A stretch of 64,000 nt of DNA, from positions 6,824,237 to 6,888,236 of the forward strand of contig CM035168.1 of assembly GCA_020205615.1 (NCBI GenBank), written 5' to 3'. The stretch is from Panax quinquefolius (Eukaryota > Streptophyta > Magnoliopsida > Apiales > Araliaceae). The notes beneath the pieces are model-generated. The model had not been told where the DNA came from, did no database searches, and worked only from the letters and a program-made list of their open reading frames with translations. Of the stretch, positions 33,601-46,509 are shown one piece after another (positions within the stretch are counted from its first letter, which is position 1; each line of letters starts with the position of its first letter). The position numbers were made by a program, and so were the translations under genes.

Positions 33601-36600
33601 AATCATTCTAATGATGTGAATTGTTTAATTTTCTTTTCCATTTATATAAGATTTAGTAGTATGAATCAGTCAAATATGAATAATTATAGGGTCTAAAATT
33701 ATTTCTATGAGGTACATTCTTCTAAAGAAAGACAACATTGCTTACCCTGCTCAAAGCACGTCATTTAAGATTCTCTATAATCACTCGGTTACTGTGGAAA
33801 ATTAATCACATGACATTTTGATTTTTTCTAATACAGGTAAAAATAAAATAAATCCCCTAGAAGCACCAAAAAGGGTGTGAACCCAAATACAGGTGCATAA
33901 ATATACGGGAAATAAAAGGCATAACAAAGCCCCAAATAAACCAATTCCCTGCCCTACAGAAGGACCTCAAAAAACTACTTGCACTAGGTTCCTAATGCAA
34001 ACTCTCTAAAAAAAATCCGCAAATTGCACAATTTAACCTGAAAACACGTCATGAAACCATAAAAGAGTGCTTAGAAAAGGAATAAAATATGAGCAAAAGG
34101 TTCCACTTTTCCTCCCAATATCAATTGTTTCACTTCTTCCAAATCGTCCATCAAACACTATGTGACATCAACTCCCATTTTCTCTGTTCTTTTGCAGCCT
34201 TCATGCGGTGCCAGGCCTGTTGTGTTTTACTAGCCGATCTCGACATCACCAAGTAAAAGCCACACAATAAATACACAAGCAAATAGTCTATCGTCTTGCA
34301 TCCGCATATGACATATCACATACCTACTTGCATGCTGCTGACGTTTCTTATGTAAACCATTCTAAGTTAGGATCCCACCCAAAGCCACCGTGTAGGAGAA
34401 AAAAAGAAACCTTCTGAGGTGCCCAGGCTCCAACTATTTCGAGAATTTAAATTGTTATTAATGTTCTCTTTTTACTTTTGCTAATGATATGCTAACATTG
34501 ATATAGAAGTAAAGGATCTACTATTTGAGACTGTCTAATGCTGTGCTTAGGCTGTTTATGACAAGTAATATTTTAATTATTTTTATTTGAACTACTAGTA
34601 AGTCGTATATTGTGTTCCGATGTTGACATGGTGCAGGTATTGAAGCAAGAGGTTTCATATTTGGTCCTCCAATTGCATTGGCTATTGGCGCAAAATTTGT
34701 TCCGATGCGAAAACCCAAGAAATTGCCTGGTATATTTTTTGACACCCATGTTATACACTTGAACTATTCTACATACATTACATATTGGCCAAGGAATAAA
34801 CCTCGATTATTGTGTACAGCAATGCAATTCTTGCTCAGAAGTATATTTGTTTTTTTTCCCGTAAATTTCAGCTCATCTGGTATTTGTTTTGCGAATACAG
34901 AAAGGAGCTAAGAGTTGCTTGCTTTCTTGGTATTTGTTTTAAATAGAATTACAACATATTCCTCTTAAAGAACCAACCATCTTTTGGATTATTATTATAC
35001 TTCCTTTGTCGATTACTTTATTGACAACATATTTTGTTAGGTTTATCTTTATTAATCTTTTGAAGCACATAAATTGCAATCGCCATCTCCAAGTCATTTT
35101 CTTATTTCTTCCACAGCACACATTGATACGTCACATCAGTGTTTCACTGTGTTTGTACTCCAGATATAACTAAACAAAGCATTTAGGTAATATGAAAATG
35201 TATATCTTTATGAAAATGCACCTTGCTGGTGTACTTTTTCCTCTTAGATTTGCTCTTTTTTTTTTTGAAAGGTCCCATATTATTACCGATATATATTTTG
35301 TACTGTCGTTATCCAGTTATCCACTCAAGGTTATAGTGGGATGTCAATACCTTGATTTAGAGCATTAATGCATCAGGATCATCTGAAGTTAGGTATCTCT
35401 TTGCAGGGCCCAGGGTACTGATAAGTTGTTCCTTATTTGATTTTTCTAATATACCATTGCTTGAGTTAAACTATATTAGCAGACTTGAGTTGACTTCTTA
35501 ATTTACATCAATCCAAAAGTTGGCTTTGGATGACTGATATCTATTTCACATCTAATCTAGTCTCTAGTTGTATACTATCTTCTTCTTTTTTTCTTTCCGG
35601 AAACTAGGATTTATAAACTGATTTTTGCATACATATTACATACTTTGGTTTCTGGAAGCGCTTTTGACTTAACAACGTCAATGATTTGAAGCTTTTTTAA
35701 ATCTTTACTGTATGTTAACTTTCTTAAACTATCTTGGGATGTGATATGGTTTATCAAGATGCAGGAGCACATTGACAAGGATTATTTTTAAGTGCATTTT
35801 AAGTCGTGAACTGACACTTTGAACTTTCTGACAAGTGTTAATCTTATCCCAGAAGTCTATGCAATTTTCAAATCAATAATTGTAATGTTGGACATTGCTC
35901 GACAGACTCTACAACATCTGACCGGCAAAACTTGGATTTCTAAATGACATTCTGGCTTTCTGCTAGCAAAAACAAAGTATATGGGAAAAAAATAAATTTG
36001 AGGCCTACTCTGAAGTTATGAAAATTTCTTGCTGTATGTAGCTAAAAAGTTAATTCATGAAGTGAGGTCATAAAAATTATATTATTTAACACACAATGTG
36101 AGAAGTTAGGAGTTATTATATTGTGATTTACTGTCTAACATCTGCACACAAAGACACCCCCATGTCACATGACTAATTATATTTATGCTTATTGTGCTCA
36201 AGCCTATGAAATGCTGACTTATCACCTATTTTTAATTTGTAACAAACACCATACTACACTTGTAGAGTATTAAGTTTGCCACTTCATAAAAAGTAATTTT
36301 TGGCATACAAGACATTGTTTTGGTTCCTGTGAGGTTATTCTTTTGTTTAACTCGTCCCACTGACTTTTTTTTATCATTATTTCTCCATACATGGTATCTT
36401 CATTTGCTGTGAAACAAGTTGTTTATGCTTAAAGAAGTGAATCAATTTACAAATTCTTCTTTTGTCTTTTATGATCTTTCGCCGGGTCTATATGTGGTGG
36501 CCTAATGTCCCTCATAAATAAGCAGAATATTTGTGCCAACCATTGATTGGTGTCATCACATAGAGGAGTTAGATTATTTTGATGCTCCCAAGGATAAACT

Positions 36601-38660
36601 CTTTTTAACCTAGTATGAGTGCTTAGTGTTCTGGTCATTCTTTCAGGGGAGGTTATTTCAGAAGAGTATTCCTTGGAATATGGAACAGACAAAATGGAGA
36701 TGCATGTAGGGGCTGTACAAGCAGGAGAACGTGCCTTAATAATAGATGATCTCATCGCAACTGGAGGAACCTTATGTGCTGCAATGAGGCTGCTTGGTAG
36801 TGTGTTTATATGCGATTATACTGGAATTTATATATTAATGCTCATAACTGAATTAATACGTTATTTTGTCTTTTTTCTTTTGACCTCCTCACCCCTTCTC
36901 AAGGGCATGTTATAGGCTGATGAGGTCAGGAAATCTCCATCAGATCCTTAAATATTCCCACCCCAACAGAAAAATAAACAAATATGAACTGACCAAAATA
37001 TGATTTAGAATTAGGAATTAATAAATTCTATAATTTGAAAATTTATGCCCAAAGTAGACCTTGATTGACCGGCTATTCCTTGGAAAAGTACTCAACTGAT
37101 ATCATATTGGAGTAACAAGGGGGTGTTGATTGTTGAAGGGCTTAATTGCCAAGGTCTTTGGCCTCCTGGAGATATTTAAAATATGATGTATTTTGAACTC
37201 CTTATTATCACTCCACCCTTAAATTCTGGTGGAGATGGATATGAGTCGACCTTTTTTTGCACTCAGTTGCAACAAACTATTAATATAATTAAAACATTAA
37301 ATAGCTTTTTTGCAGCAGATTTGCTTGAGAAAACTTTTCTAATTGTACAACTTGTTCAATGTTACCATCTTGTACTCAAGTTCTCTAATCTGCTATTGGT
37401 TGGTTCTTATTTTGTTTGTCACAGAGCGTGTTGGGGCTCATGTGGTCGAGTGTGCATGTGTTATTGAATTGGCTGAACTGAAGGTATTGCAGCAATTCAA
37501 AATGACAATCTGTATCTTAACATGTTTTACTCCTAACGTAATTTTTCTTCAATTTGTCCACTATAATCCGTCATTCATGAATACTGACCCATTTTTTTAA
37601 TTCTTTTTCTTCTAAAACCTGCTATGATCTGAGAAAGTATGAGTTCTGCTCCTTCAACATGTTTTCATTATGTATAATAGCAATTAGCATATGGATGATT
37701 TGATGGCAGCAAGCAGTATTAGAAATGTCATTGGCTGCAAGTAATTATGATCTCTAAATATTCAATGTGTTGAACTGTGGCCACTGGAAACTGGACACTA
37801 CCAATTAACTTTGAATAGTTAATATGTTACTTTTTATATATTTTGGTAGAAAATAAAAGTGCATTGAATGATGATTAAATATTGAAGATACTAACAAACA
37901 AAGTAGAAACAAGATTCCCTATATTCCGATGGGAAGTCATATCTATCTGGTTTGTCATTCGTGTAATAGTTACAAAAATGTAATCATCACAAGTCCAATT
38001 TTGATATCACTTCAAAACTGAATCCAGCTGAACAACAGAAGGAAACTTCTGGGTATTGTTAAGATTTGGTAGTTAATGGTGCCAAGTGATTGCGAATTAT
38101 TAAACTGTTGCCAAGTGATTGCGAATTATTAAACTGTGTGGGAATTGTTAAATCCACAATACTTTTTGTTATTTTCACAGCAAAAGTATTGTTGTAGATG
38201 TATAGCGACGACGGTGAAAACCGTCGCTATAGGATCTACAACGATACTTTTGTTTTGGAAATAACATTTTGTGTTGTGGATTTACCAATTTCCTATGTAT
38301 ATAGCAACAACATCTTGATTTAGAAGTTATGCAAACAGTTGAGTTTTGAATAAAATATTTGATTTCCAATTGACATCAATGAACTACATTCATTCTTACA
38401 ATCACGAGACCTTTTTTGATTTCCCTGTTTAGATTTATAGACTGCATAGTCTCTTTACGCTCGTCCAATGTATTAGTGTATCATGTCAATGGAATTGCAT
38501 ACTCTATACACTCTTCGTCTGGCTCTATATTATGACAATGATCTGCAAGTCCTCATCCTGTTGTTTTAATACTAATTCGTAATGGTTTTTTTTGGCCTTA
38601 TTTTAGGGTCGGGCTCGATTAGGAGAGAATCCTCTGTTTGTGCTTATAAGCTCAACTTGA
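30673..38660 (+). CDS. APT1: Adenine phosphoribosyltransferase, six coding exons
   Basis: It salvages adenine to AMP with PRPP; plant APRTs also convert cytokinin bases to nucleotides. CDS exons are 30673-30973, 31148-31258, 34637-34729, 36647-36796, 37425-37483 and 38607-38660. All have GT..AG borders and consistent phase, giving 255 residues. The core reads [53 protein letters not shown] and the PRPP loop [13 protein letters not shown] (about residues 198-210). The first 76 residues are Ser/Arg-rich with few acids and resemble a transit peptide. An internal Met at residue 77 (30901, [14 protein letters not shown]) would give a 179-residue cytosolic form, the usual size of the enzyme core. 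Introns 2 and 3 are long and hold transposon relics. The enzyme reading is intact. The symbol is given by similarity to plant APT1; other isoforms are possible. Confidence 0.93.
33835..34430 (-). pseudogene. LINE-like relic in APRT intron 2
   Basis: The minus strand near 34215-34110 reads [19 protein letters not shown], then WTIWKK with interrupting stops. This resembles the C-terminal end of plant L1-type ORF2 (W-W-x-IWKERN). Around 34245 [15 protein letters not shown] also fits. The remainder reads through stops. Only the 3' portion would be present, as is usual for truncated LINEs. No clear poly(A) tail or target duplication was found. Confidence 0.4.
38081..38138. repeat. 29-bp tandem duplication in APRT intron 5
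   Basis: The unit GCCAAGTGATTGCGAATTAT plus TAAACTGT(T/G) occurs twice back to back (38081-38109 and 38110-38138), differing only in the last base. It adjoins the MITE that follows. Confidence 0.85.
38140..38293. mobile_element. Foldback MITE in APRT intron 5
   Basis: The two halves (38140-38216 and 38219-38293) are imperfect inverted repeats of each other over about 75 bp. Left GGAATTGTTAAATCCACAAT mirrors right ATTTACCAATTTCC. CAAAAGTATTGTTGTAGAT mirrors ATCTACAACGATACTTTTG. The centre is TATAGCGACGACGG / CCGTCGCTATA. It has no coding capacity. The family is unassigned, and I could not settle a target duplication. Confidence 0.65.
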
Positions 38661-38789
38661 TATTGGATTCTACTATAAAACAGCTGCTGCTTATTGCTAT
38701 TCGAGTTTGTAATTTTTAACAGTAATTTCTTATGCTGGATAACAACAGTTGAAGGATTTTTTAGTGATGCGGGGAGAATTATGGTTAGT

Positions 38790-38795
38790 AATAAA
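38790..38795 (+). terminator. Candidate polyadenylation signal AATAAA of APRT
   Basis: AATAAA lies 130 bp past the APRT stop codon, a usual distance in plants. No other evidence of the cleavage site is visible. Confidence 0.4.
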
Positions 38796-38983
38796 TGGTT
38801 TTCAGTGGCGAATTAACATAAGAATTATATGCGATTTTTATAATTGAAATATATCTAATGTCCATATACCTGTTCTGAGACAACTAGATATTATGCTTCC
38901 TTTTAGTTGCATGAGCTAGTAACCTAGTGAAAATAGAAAGAACTCTTGCGGTGCATGGTTTTCATACTCAGACGGGTCATGGA

Positions 38984-40024
38984 TAGACCTGGCAATATAG
39001 TTGGTTAACTGTCGGGTCAATTTATATTAACTGGAACCAAATAAGTTGGTTAACTATTTTTATTTATTTGGGTTGAGTAAAGTTTGGAACCATATTTTTA
39101 AAAAGAAATATAGTTCCAATCCGGTTAATTATTTTTCGATCCATATTTTATTTCAAATTTAAATCAAAAATTCTTTCCACCCATATTTACATATTCAACA
39201 AGTTGAATCACCCACGCACTCACCCACCCCACCCTTACCCCACCCCACCCCACCCCACCCCACCCCACCCCACCCCACCCCACTCCACCCCACCTTATCC
39301 ACCTACGCCCAACCCCTACCCACCTACCCCCACCCCCTATCCACCTACCCCACCCCACCACCCCGTCCCCCTATCCACTCTCGCCCACCCAGCCACCTCA
39401 ACCCCCACAACCCCACTAAAAAAAATAATATTATGTGATTATGTATATACTCTTTATAGTCAAATTTTTTGGGTGGGGGTGTGGGGGTGGTTGGGTGGGG
39501 GTAGGTGGTAGGGGTGGGAAATATACATAATCGCTTAATATCATTTTTTTGGGAGGGAGTGTTGGGTAGGTGGGTAGGTAGTGAGTGGGTGGGGTGGGGT
39601 GGGGTGGTGGTGGGTAGGGGCAGAGGTGAGTGGTGTATACATAATCGCTTAATATTAATTTTTTTGGGAGAGAGTGGTGGGGTGTGTGTGGGTGTGGGTG
39701 TGGGTGGGGTGTGGGGGGGGTGGGGGGGTAAGAGATGTATACATAATCACATAATATTATTATTTTGGGGTGGGGTGGGGTGGGGTGGGGTGGGGGGTAA
39801 GGGTATATACATAATTACATAATATTAGTGTTAAATCAGGCCTTCATGGAATCCATAATCCATAACAATATTAAAATGGTTAATATGGTTTTTAACCATA
39901 ACCATATGGTTCCAACCCACATTATCCATATCAAAAATGGTTAATATGATTTTAGTTCTTAAATGGAACCGTAACTATATTTTGAAAATCAAAACCAACC
40001 CATAACCGTATTTTGCCAGGCCTA
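38984..40024. mobile_element. Non-autonomous hAT-type transposon with C-rich and G-rich arrays
   Basis: The left end TAGACCTGGCAATAT and right end read inward TAGGCCTGGCAAAATAC form terminal inverted repeats. The element is flanked by a perfect 8-bp duplication GTCATGGA (38976-38983 and 40025-40032), the hallmark of hAT transposons. It is 1041 bp with no transposase. Subterminal GGTTAA words are frequent at both sides. The centre has a C-rich array of CCACC units (about 39210-39415) on the left and G-rich GTGGGG blocks (39467-39800) on the right. The G blocks are interspersed with a repeated 30-40 bp AT-rich piece containing ATACATAATC. Long proline- or glycine-rich frames across it are compositional. 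Confidence 0.88.
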
Positions 40025-40156
40025 GTCATGGATTAGTACCACCTTTTAAAGAATCGTCGCCCGGTCCGTCACCTTAATGCTTAGAATTAATACCACCTTT
40101 TAAATTTATTTATTTTTTGAAAAAAGAGAACTTTTGAAACTTGGTATATATTCATT

Positions 40157-43150
40157 CATTATAAGAAAAAGGTCTATCTGTGATGCTTTATCGTCAATGA
40201 CCACTATTAGCAACCGACGATCTATTCTGGATAGTAGCGATCGAATTAAATACGCTAAGTCGACGTAGTTCAGGGCAAAGTCTTACGTGGGTCACGTGTC
40301 GTGATCACTATCGATGACGCTATCGCCGATCATGATACCTCAAATGCTTTCCAGTCTCTAATACTTATCAGCGACCGCATGCGGTCGCTGATGTTAAAAA
40401 AACTGAAAACCAGCTTTTTCCTGTTTTGCAGAATTCCCAACTTGCAAGCATATGACATACTTGTAAGCATATGACTTGATAGTTTAGGGTTAGTTTAAAA
40501 GTAAGTTAGTTTAAGCATATGACTTTCATTTAAGCATACTATGCATACTTGTAAGCATATGACTTGACTTGAGCATACTTGTAAGCATATGACTTGACTT
40601 AAGCATACTTGTAAGCATATGACTTACATTTAAGCATATTATTCATACTTGTAAGCATGTGAGTTGATAGTTTTAGTTCTCTTTTGAAAATTGCACAGAT
40701 CATCTTGAACTAAACAACAAAACCTATTCTGAATATATGCAGGGTCTCTACCACTAGGCCATATGAAAGCTAAACTATGAATTTGTGTGTGTTGTTCTAA
40801 ATGATCAATTAGCACTGATATATTCAACAAAGCTACATAGGATTTCTTTCGCAGTAGTTTTGAAGCTAATGAATGAAGTATTGAAGTGTGCTAACACCAT
40901 GTTCTAGCTCAAAGATCTTTATGCTATTACTCATATTGCCCAACTAGTGCAATGCTTTAATGGTCTTTTAGCGCATTCACATGAAGGTTCTTGTATTGAG
41001 ATTAAGCGGCAACCTCTTTTATATACATCGAAAAAAGATGAAATTTAATCATTGAGTTGGAGTTTCTCCATTAATAAGAGGATATGTCAATTATATCTGT
41101 AAATTTCTAGTACCACCTTGAGCAGATATGTAGTAGGATTGGAAGGGGGTATCGGTTGGTATTTGGACAAGAAGTATCACACTTGAACTGAGGAGGTGAA
41201 ACCTGTGTGTCAAGCCTGCATTATCTGATAAAGTGAGATGATAATCCTTTAACTTGATTATATATACTTTTTTCGTATTTGTTTATCGTTTGGCTTTGTT
41301 ACACTTGTTTGATTACCTGAAGAACGCTTTCAGTGTTACGTATGTCTTTAGATGGAATTTTTAGAAGCCTTTTGGAAAATGACCTTTAACTTTTAAAATA
41401 ATTTATATTTTGTCTTTTTATTATTATTTTTATGTCTTTCTATTTAGTTCTTTGAATTTCTGTTAGAATTAATTGGGTGCTAGTAATTTATGAACCAATC
41501 TTTCTTAGGCCTAAGAGGGGGAGAAAAAGTACAATTCTGGGTGTGGACTCGAAACTTACTGAGTCTATATGGAACGTTAATGGATTATTAACTAATTTTC
41601 GTTCAATATTATGTTGTCTGCCTAACTACTTTCTGTTCGTTACTCAAATATTGCTATGAAAAACAAAACCAAATTCAAGTAAAGAAATTTTAATAAAACA
41701 CCTAAAAAAATTAGGCGGCTACTTTGCAAAGTGTGTGATCAAATTACTAAACCAAAGCTCTTTTCATGGAATGAAGTCCTCTCAGCCTACTAAAATGAAA
41801 GAAGTCTGCAATCGCATACAAAAAAGAGATGGGGTCTCTTGAAATTTGGTTATTTCACGGTATGTTTTTTTGTTTATGTAATTCTTTGTGTTGGTTGTGA
41901 TACTTCTTGGACAAACAAGTTATTTGGTAATGCGTAGCCCCATATGACCCAAATGACATACTTGTAATATACTTCATTTATTAGTCCAAAACTGATCAAA
42001 ATGAGATAGTTTTACTCTACTGATTTTATCATTAGGAAGAGTTCTAGTTAATGTGTAGCCCCAAACACATGAACCAAAGCAAAAATCAATAGCTAATAAC
42101 ACACATTAAGCTTAAATATGCTTCATTACTCAAAACGAAAATATGACGATTAATTGAGGAGATTAGTTGAGCAATTATATTTTAAAGCATCTTTAAAGTA
42201 TATTAACAAAGGTTAATTCTCAGAGAATGTGTATACATATACATATGCATATCTATGTATGTATCACTAGAGATGTGTTCTTGTCATTCTTTCGTATTTA
42301 TATCTCCAACTGTAGTTGAATTTGATGCCATTAATGGTAATGAATAAGAGGGGTTTCTCAATTTACTCCAATTTCATTTCATGATATGTAATTACATTAC
42401 CCATAAAGGTGAAAAGCTCTCTTGTTTTACATCAATTGAAAACCTAGAAGGATTCTAAGCTAATTTATTTGGTTATTGCAACATCTAGTATAAAATTACT
42501 AATAGCTTTTCAAAATTATGTAACAACTAACTAAACATGCCCACACCAAATCAAACAATGAAGAACAATATCCAAGTGCTAACAAATTAAACTTGCACTC
42601 ACAAATGTGTAATTTTAGTTGTGAAAAAAAAAGAATTCTAAAAAGAATATAAAAACAAAGACAAATGAAATTATTACCTAATGCAATATAACTGTGAAGG
42701 CAGCGGTGGCGTCGGCTGTGGTGGTGGTGATGGTGTCGGCGGCAGTTCCCCTCTTCTCTTCTACCCCTTCTCCCTCTTCTTTTCTTCCTCTTTTTTTTCT
42801 TCTGTTGTGTTGAGAGTGATGGTCTGATACTAATTAATTGAAATAGATCCTCGACCACCTTCAGCGACCGCATGCGGTCGCTGATTTTTAATGATGTGGA
42901 CTTATTAGTGACCGCCACCCGGTCGCTGATTGTGACTGGTCGCAGACCACCTACGTGCCAACATTCCACGCCAATTTTTGGACGTCAAATTTATACCTGC
43001 GACTACGCAACGACCGCATGCGGTCGCTGATATAAAGTAGCGACTGAATTCATTCACGGTCGCTGATATCGATCACAATTACTAATATTAACGATCGGAT
43101 ACTGCGATCGCTGATAGTGTTGATCGTTGTTAGACCATTTTCTTGTAGTG
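40157..43150. mobile_element. Non-autonomous CACTA transposon (GCGGTCGCTGAT subfamily)
   Basis: The right end read inward is CACTACAAGAAAATGGTC. The left end is a decayed match, CATTATAAGAAAAAGGTC. The flanking 3-bp duplication is ATT (40154-40156 and 43151-43153). Subterminal zones hold GCGGTCGCTGAT copies, several as perfect palindromes with centre GCATGC (40367-40392, 42861-42884, 43011-43026). Inside is a degenerate array built on CTTGTAAGCATATGACTTGA (about 40440-40665). No transposase is seen in 2994 bp. A purine-rich block near 42730-42830 matches, on the opposite strand, the block at about 50640-50715 in the CACTA element that starts at 50359, so the two are of one subfamily. Confidence 0.82.
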
Positions 43151-43982
43151 ATTATACTCCATAATATTATTAATTAAGTATATTCAATTAAATATTCCCA
43201 TGGATTGAGTGTGCTCATTATAAATTAACAGTTTTCTTTTAATTATTAATTTTATAATGTAACATCTTTGAAGTTTTGAAATTTAGCTCTTAAGTGATTA
43301 GAGAAGCCATATACATCTTATATATAGTCTTTAATAGTTCAGCTATTAAGTCATAAGTAATGGCGTCTGATGAAGGCCAAAAGTTAACTACAAGGTATAA
43401 TAAGCAAATTTAAATAAAATAATATATTAAAATATATTATATTAGTGCCAAAAAATATAATATATTATATATTATACATGTATGGCTCTTTTCAGTCACT
43501 AATTAATAGCAAATGATATCCTAACTTAGTTTTGTTGCCTGCTATTCGGAGAAAGCTCATGTAAGAAACAAGTATATATGCTCATTGTTAAGGAGAATTA
43601 GGTTCTATATCTTATTATAAAGTTAGGAGACACTATTTTTATACATGTTTAATTTTAATATTCTTACATGATTTTTAAATTCTCACGTGAAGATAGGACC
43701 TATTATATGCTAATGTGTAAAAGGATCGTGTAAAAATATCAGTTTCCTAAAATTAACTACGTACCAAAGAAGCTAGAACATCACTCACTATCGAAAAAGT
43801 TAGAATGGTTTTCATTTCAAGTGAAAAAAAGGGTTCTTTACACTATTATATAACAATTAGAAAGTAATTATAAGATTAGTGCATCCACAAAATAATTACA
43901 AAAAAGAGTGTAACACAATAATCACGCCAGATCATTCAATTTCATAGAAATAAGTAAACACTGAAATCAAGAAGAAGTTACT

Positions 43983-44377
43983 GACATGTAAGAGTTTCCA
44001 TTTATGTAGCTGTTAGTTACTTATAAATAACCTTTTAAAAATAAAATTATTTTGAACATGGTGTAATTGGTAGCTAAACCTTCATACAAAGGTAACCCAT
44101 TTTAGTTTTTATGGATAACCAAATAGTCATAAAAAAAATAAGGAACAAAAAGAACGCCGACAGAAATCAAAAAGAGAAGAAGAGAAATTTGGTTTTCAAG
44201 TTCCTAAATTAAAAAATAAGGGTTTCCAACTAAAGAAGCCTTCATTAAAAAAAAGAGAAACAACAAAGAGTATCCGAAATGCCATATAAGAATTCCCATT
44301 TATGTAATTGCTAATTACTTATAAATAATCTTTTAAAAATAAAATTATTTTAAATATAGTGAAATTGGTAAAAAAGT
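43983..44377. repeat. Direct repeat of about 95 bp, copies 300 bp apart
   Basis: About 43983-44078 and 44281-44377 share the phrases TTTATGTA..TTACTTATAAATAA, CTTTTAAAAATAAAATTATT and GAAATTGGTA, differing by scattered substitutions. There is no coding capacity. It may be an old segmental duplication or the two ends of an unrecognised element. Confidence 0.65.
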
Positions 44378-45276
44378 TAAGTTGAAAATGGTTAGCTAGC
44401 TAAGAAAATTGTACTACTACGTGTCCTTTCGGGGGAGGCTTAGGTAGAATAAGTTGAACTCTAGGTATTTTGTTGAGACAAAACTAGCTGTCACCTTTAA
44501 ACTCTTGTTTATGCTGAAAAGGTGCAAACTCGGATGCCAGTGATATACACATTTTATAGCTACTATTTTTTTTATATTTAAAAATTTGTATAACCTCTTC
44601 GGTCTTAAAATAGAAACCCTAATCCTAATCCTAACCCTACCTACCTAGTCGTGCAAACCAGCATAATTTCCATGCCAACAAAATCTTTTTTTTAGGGTTT
44701 CCAATTTTTTTAATTGTTCCTGTTTTAATTTTAGATTTTATTCCATCCATTTTAAGCTAGGTTTTATTTAAGCTTTAGAATTCCCTTCCCATAAAGATCG
44801 TGCGATGGCCGATGCATCCCCTAAAATACAATAATGAAGATTAATACCTAATACAACTCTCTTTTGAAGTACAACGTAGATAAAAATCTTTCCAATATTT
44901 ATTTATATTCTATATATATATATAATATAATTATATATCTATTTATATTATATATATATATATATATATATCTATATATATATATATCGTAATCAGTCTC
45001 CTTTGGACGCGTAGGATCGAAAGCACGAGAAGTGCCGGAATCTATGGTGTGAATTAATTAGCATTAATCTACTAATTAACTGATATTGTTGCATGGCATA
45101 TATATCGTTTAGGGTTTTCGAGTTTATTTTAATCTCCCATTAATCTTAAAACCAATATATCACAGCTTGGTACTAGTGCTCGATCTCATAGATATTATTC
45201 TTGACAGGAATATTATTTATGATATCCCTTTAGTTATTTTATGGTCATTATTACATACTATAATATACCCTACCAA

Positions 45277-45280
<4 letters not shown>

Positions 45281-45334
<54 letters not shown>
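45281..45334. repeat. (TA)27 microsatellite
   Basis: An uninterrupted TA dinucleotide run of 54 bp, about 1.2 kb upstream of the bHLH start codon. Shorter TA runs occur at 44948-44987, at 47959-47993 (intron 3 of the bHLH gene) and at 57991-58014. Confidence 0.95.
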
Positions 45335-45337
<3 letters not shown>

Positions 45338-46509
45338 TCACTTCACAAGCCCTAAAGATTATCAAAATTTACAGTACTTTTGAGGAAAAGTCGAAAAATT
45401 TTGCATGAAAATAATATCACATGCAAGAATATTAATATGGTAATTAAGGCCAAAATAACAAAATGCAGGCGGTTCAATATATAGTTGCAAATGAAGACAT
45501 ATTAATTAGCATAGTCCCTTGTTTCAAAAATGATACTCCAAATTTTAAATGTAAATCTTTGTAATTAAACTAGAGATTTTTCTCAATAATAATTTTTTGT
45601 AATGCTGTTCGCCCAAAAAAGAGAGAGAGTAATGATACTCATTCACCTCTGATGCAAGAGGATATATACATGCATGTACTTTTTGTAGATTCACGGAGCT
45701 AGAGACACTAGCTGGTTAGGTTAATTAGGCCATGCATCTAAGGGGACATGGTCCGAGCTTTGCGGTTACCATCTCCGATCATCAACATTATTCTAAAGAA
45801 TTGCAGACTCATCTCCACGATCAGGCCGTCTACGGATTCATTTAGTTCATCCCTTAGAAAAATTCCCTTTTAACTAAAATAATGAATTAAAAAAAAAAAA
45901 AAACTTCCCACGTTCTATTGATTCCGAAAGTACCCCAAGTACTTTTCTTTGTCGATCACACTCTTAATCTGCCTAACAAGTAATATTTATTTGCATTTAG
46001 ACCACTATTTTATCATGTTTGCTAGCCATATTCTACCAATGATTAGAGTTGTGACAGTTAGACACTATTGTTTATTTGATTGATTGCATTTTTAATTAAC
46101 ATTTCTAATTAATTAAGAGGGTTTAAATATTTAAGGCCATTGAAAGGGTGAAGTTATTTTAATCCATAATTGCATGACTGGCCCCCTATGAGTTGTAGTT
46201 TGCCTGGTTAGGCCCCACAGTGGACTCCTGATTTTAAAAAAAAAGAAAAGAAAAAGAAGAAGAGAATCAAGAACAATAATTAGGTATTAAATAACAATTC
46301 TCTATTTCAATACACAACTCCAAGTGATCACTTCTTATAATTAACTAACATTAATTCTTTATAATTCTTGAGTATGTATATAACTACATGCATCTCCAAA
46401 TTTCATTAATTCAAGCCAGTTGTATAACTAGACCATTTTGATATATATATCTCTATTTCTCTCTCAAATCCAAAAACTACCTAATTATAATTAATTAAGG
46501 CGAAAATTA

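Larger units (their letters stand above)
43151..46509. other. Intergenic region and bHLH promoter side
   Basis: No gene is recognised. It is AT-rich with TA-runs (44948-44987 and 45281-45334), a 95-bp direct repeat and a short CCCTAATCC run at about 44613-44640. The last few hundred bases should hold the bHLH promoter; no definite TATA box can be chosen among the many TA-rich stretches. Confidence 0.4.

Noticed and set aside
39164..39822. Proline-, glycine- and tryptophan-rich frames
   Set aside because: They are translations of the CCACC/GTGGGG arrays inside the hAT element, without other coding signs.
42499..42969. 156-codon minus-strand frame with Arg/Lys and His runs
   Set aside because: It crosses the purine-rich leader and palindromic subterminal motifs of a CACTA element, so the frame is probably chance.
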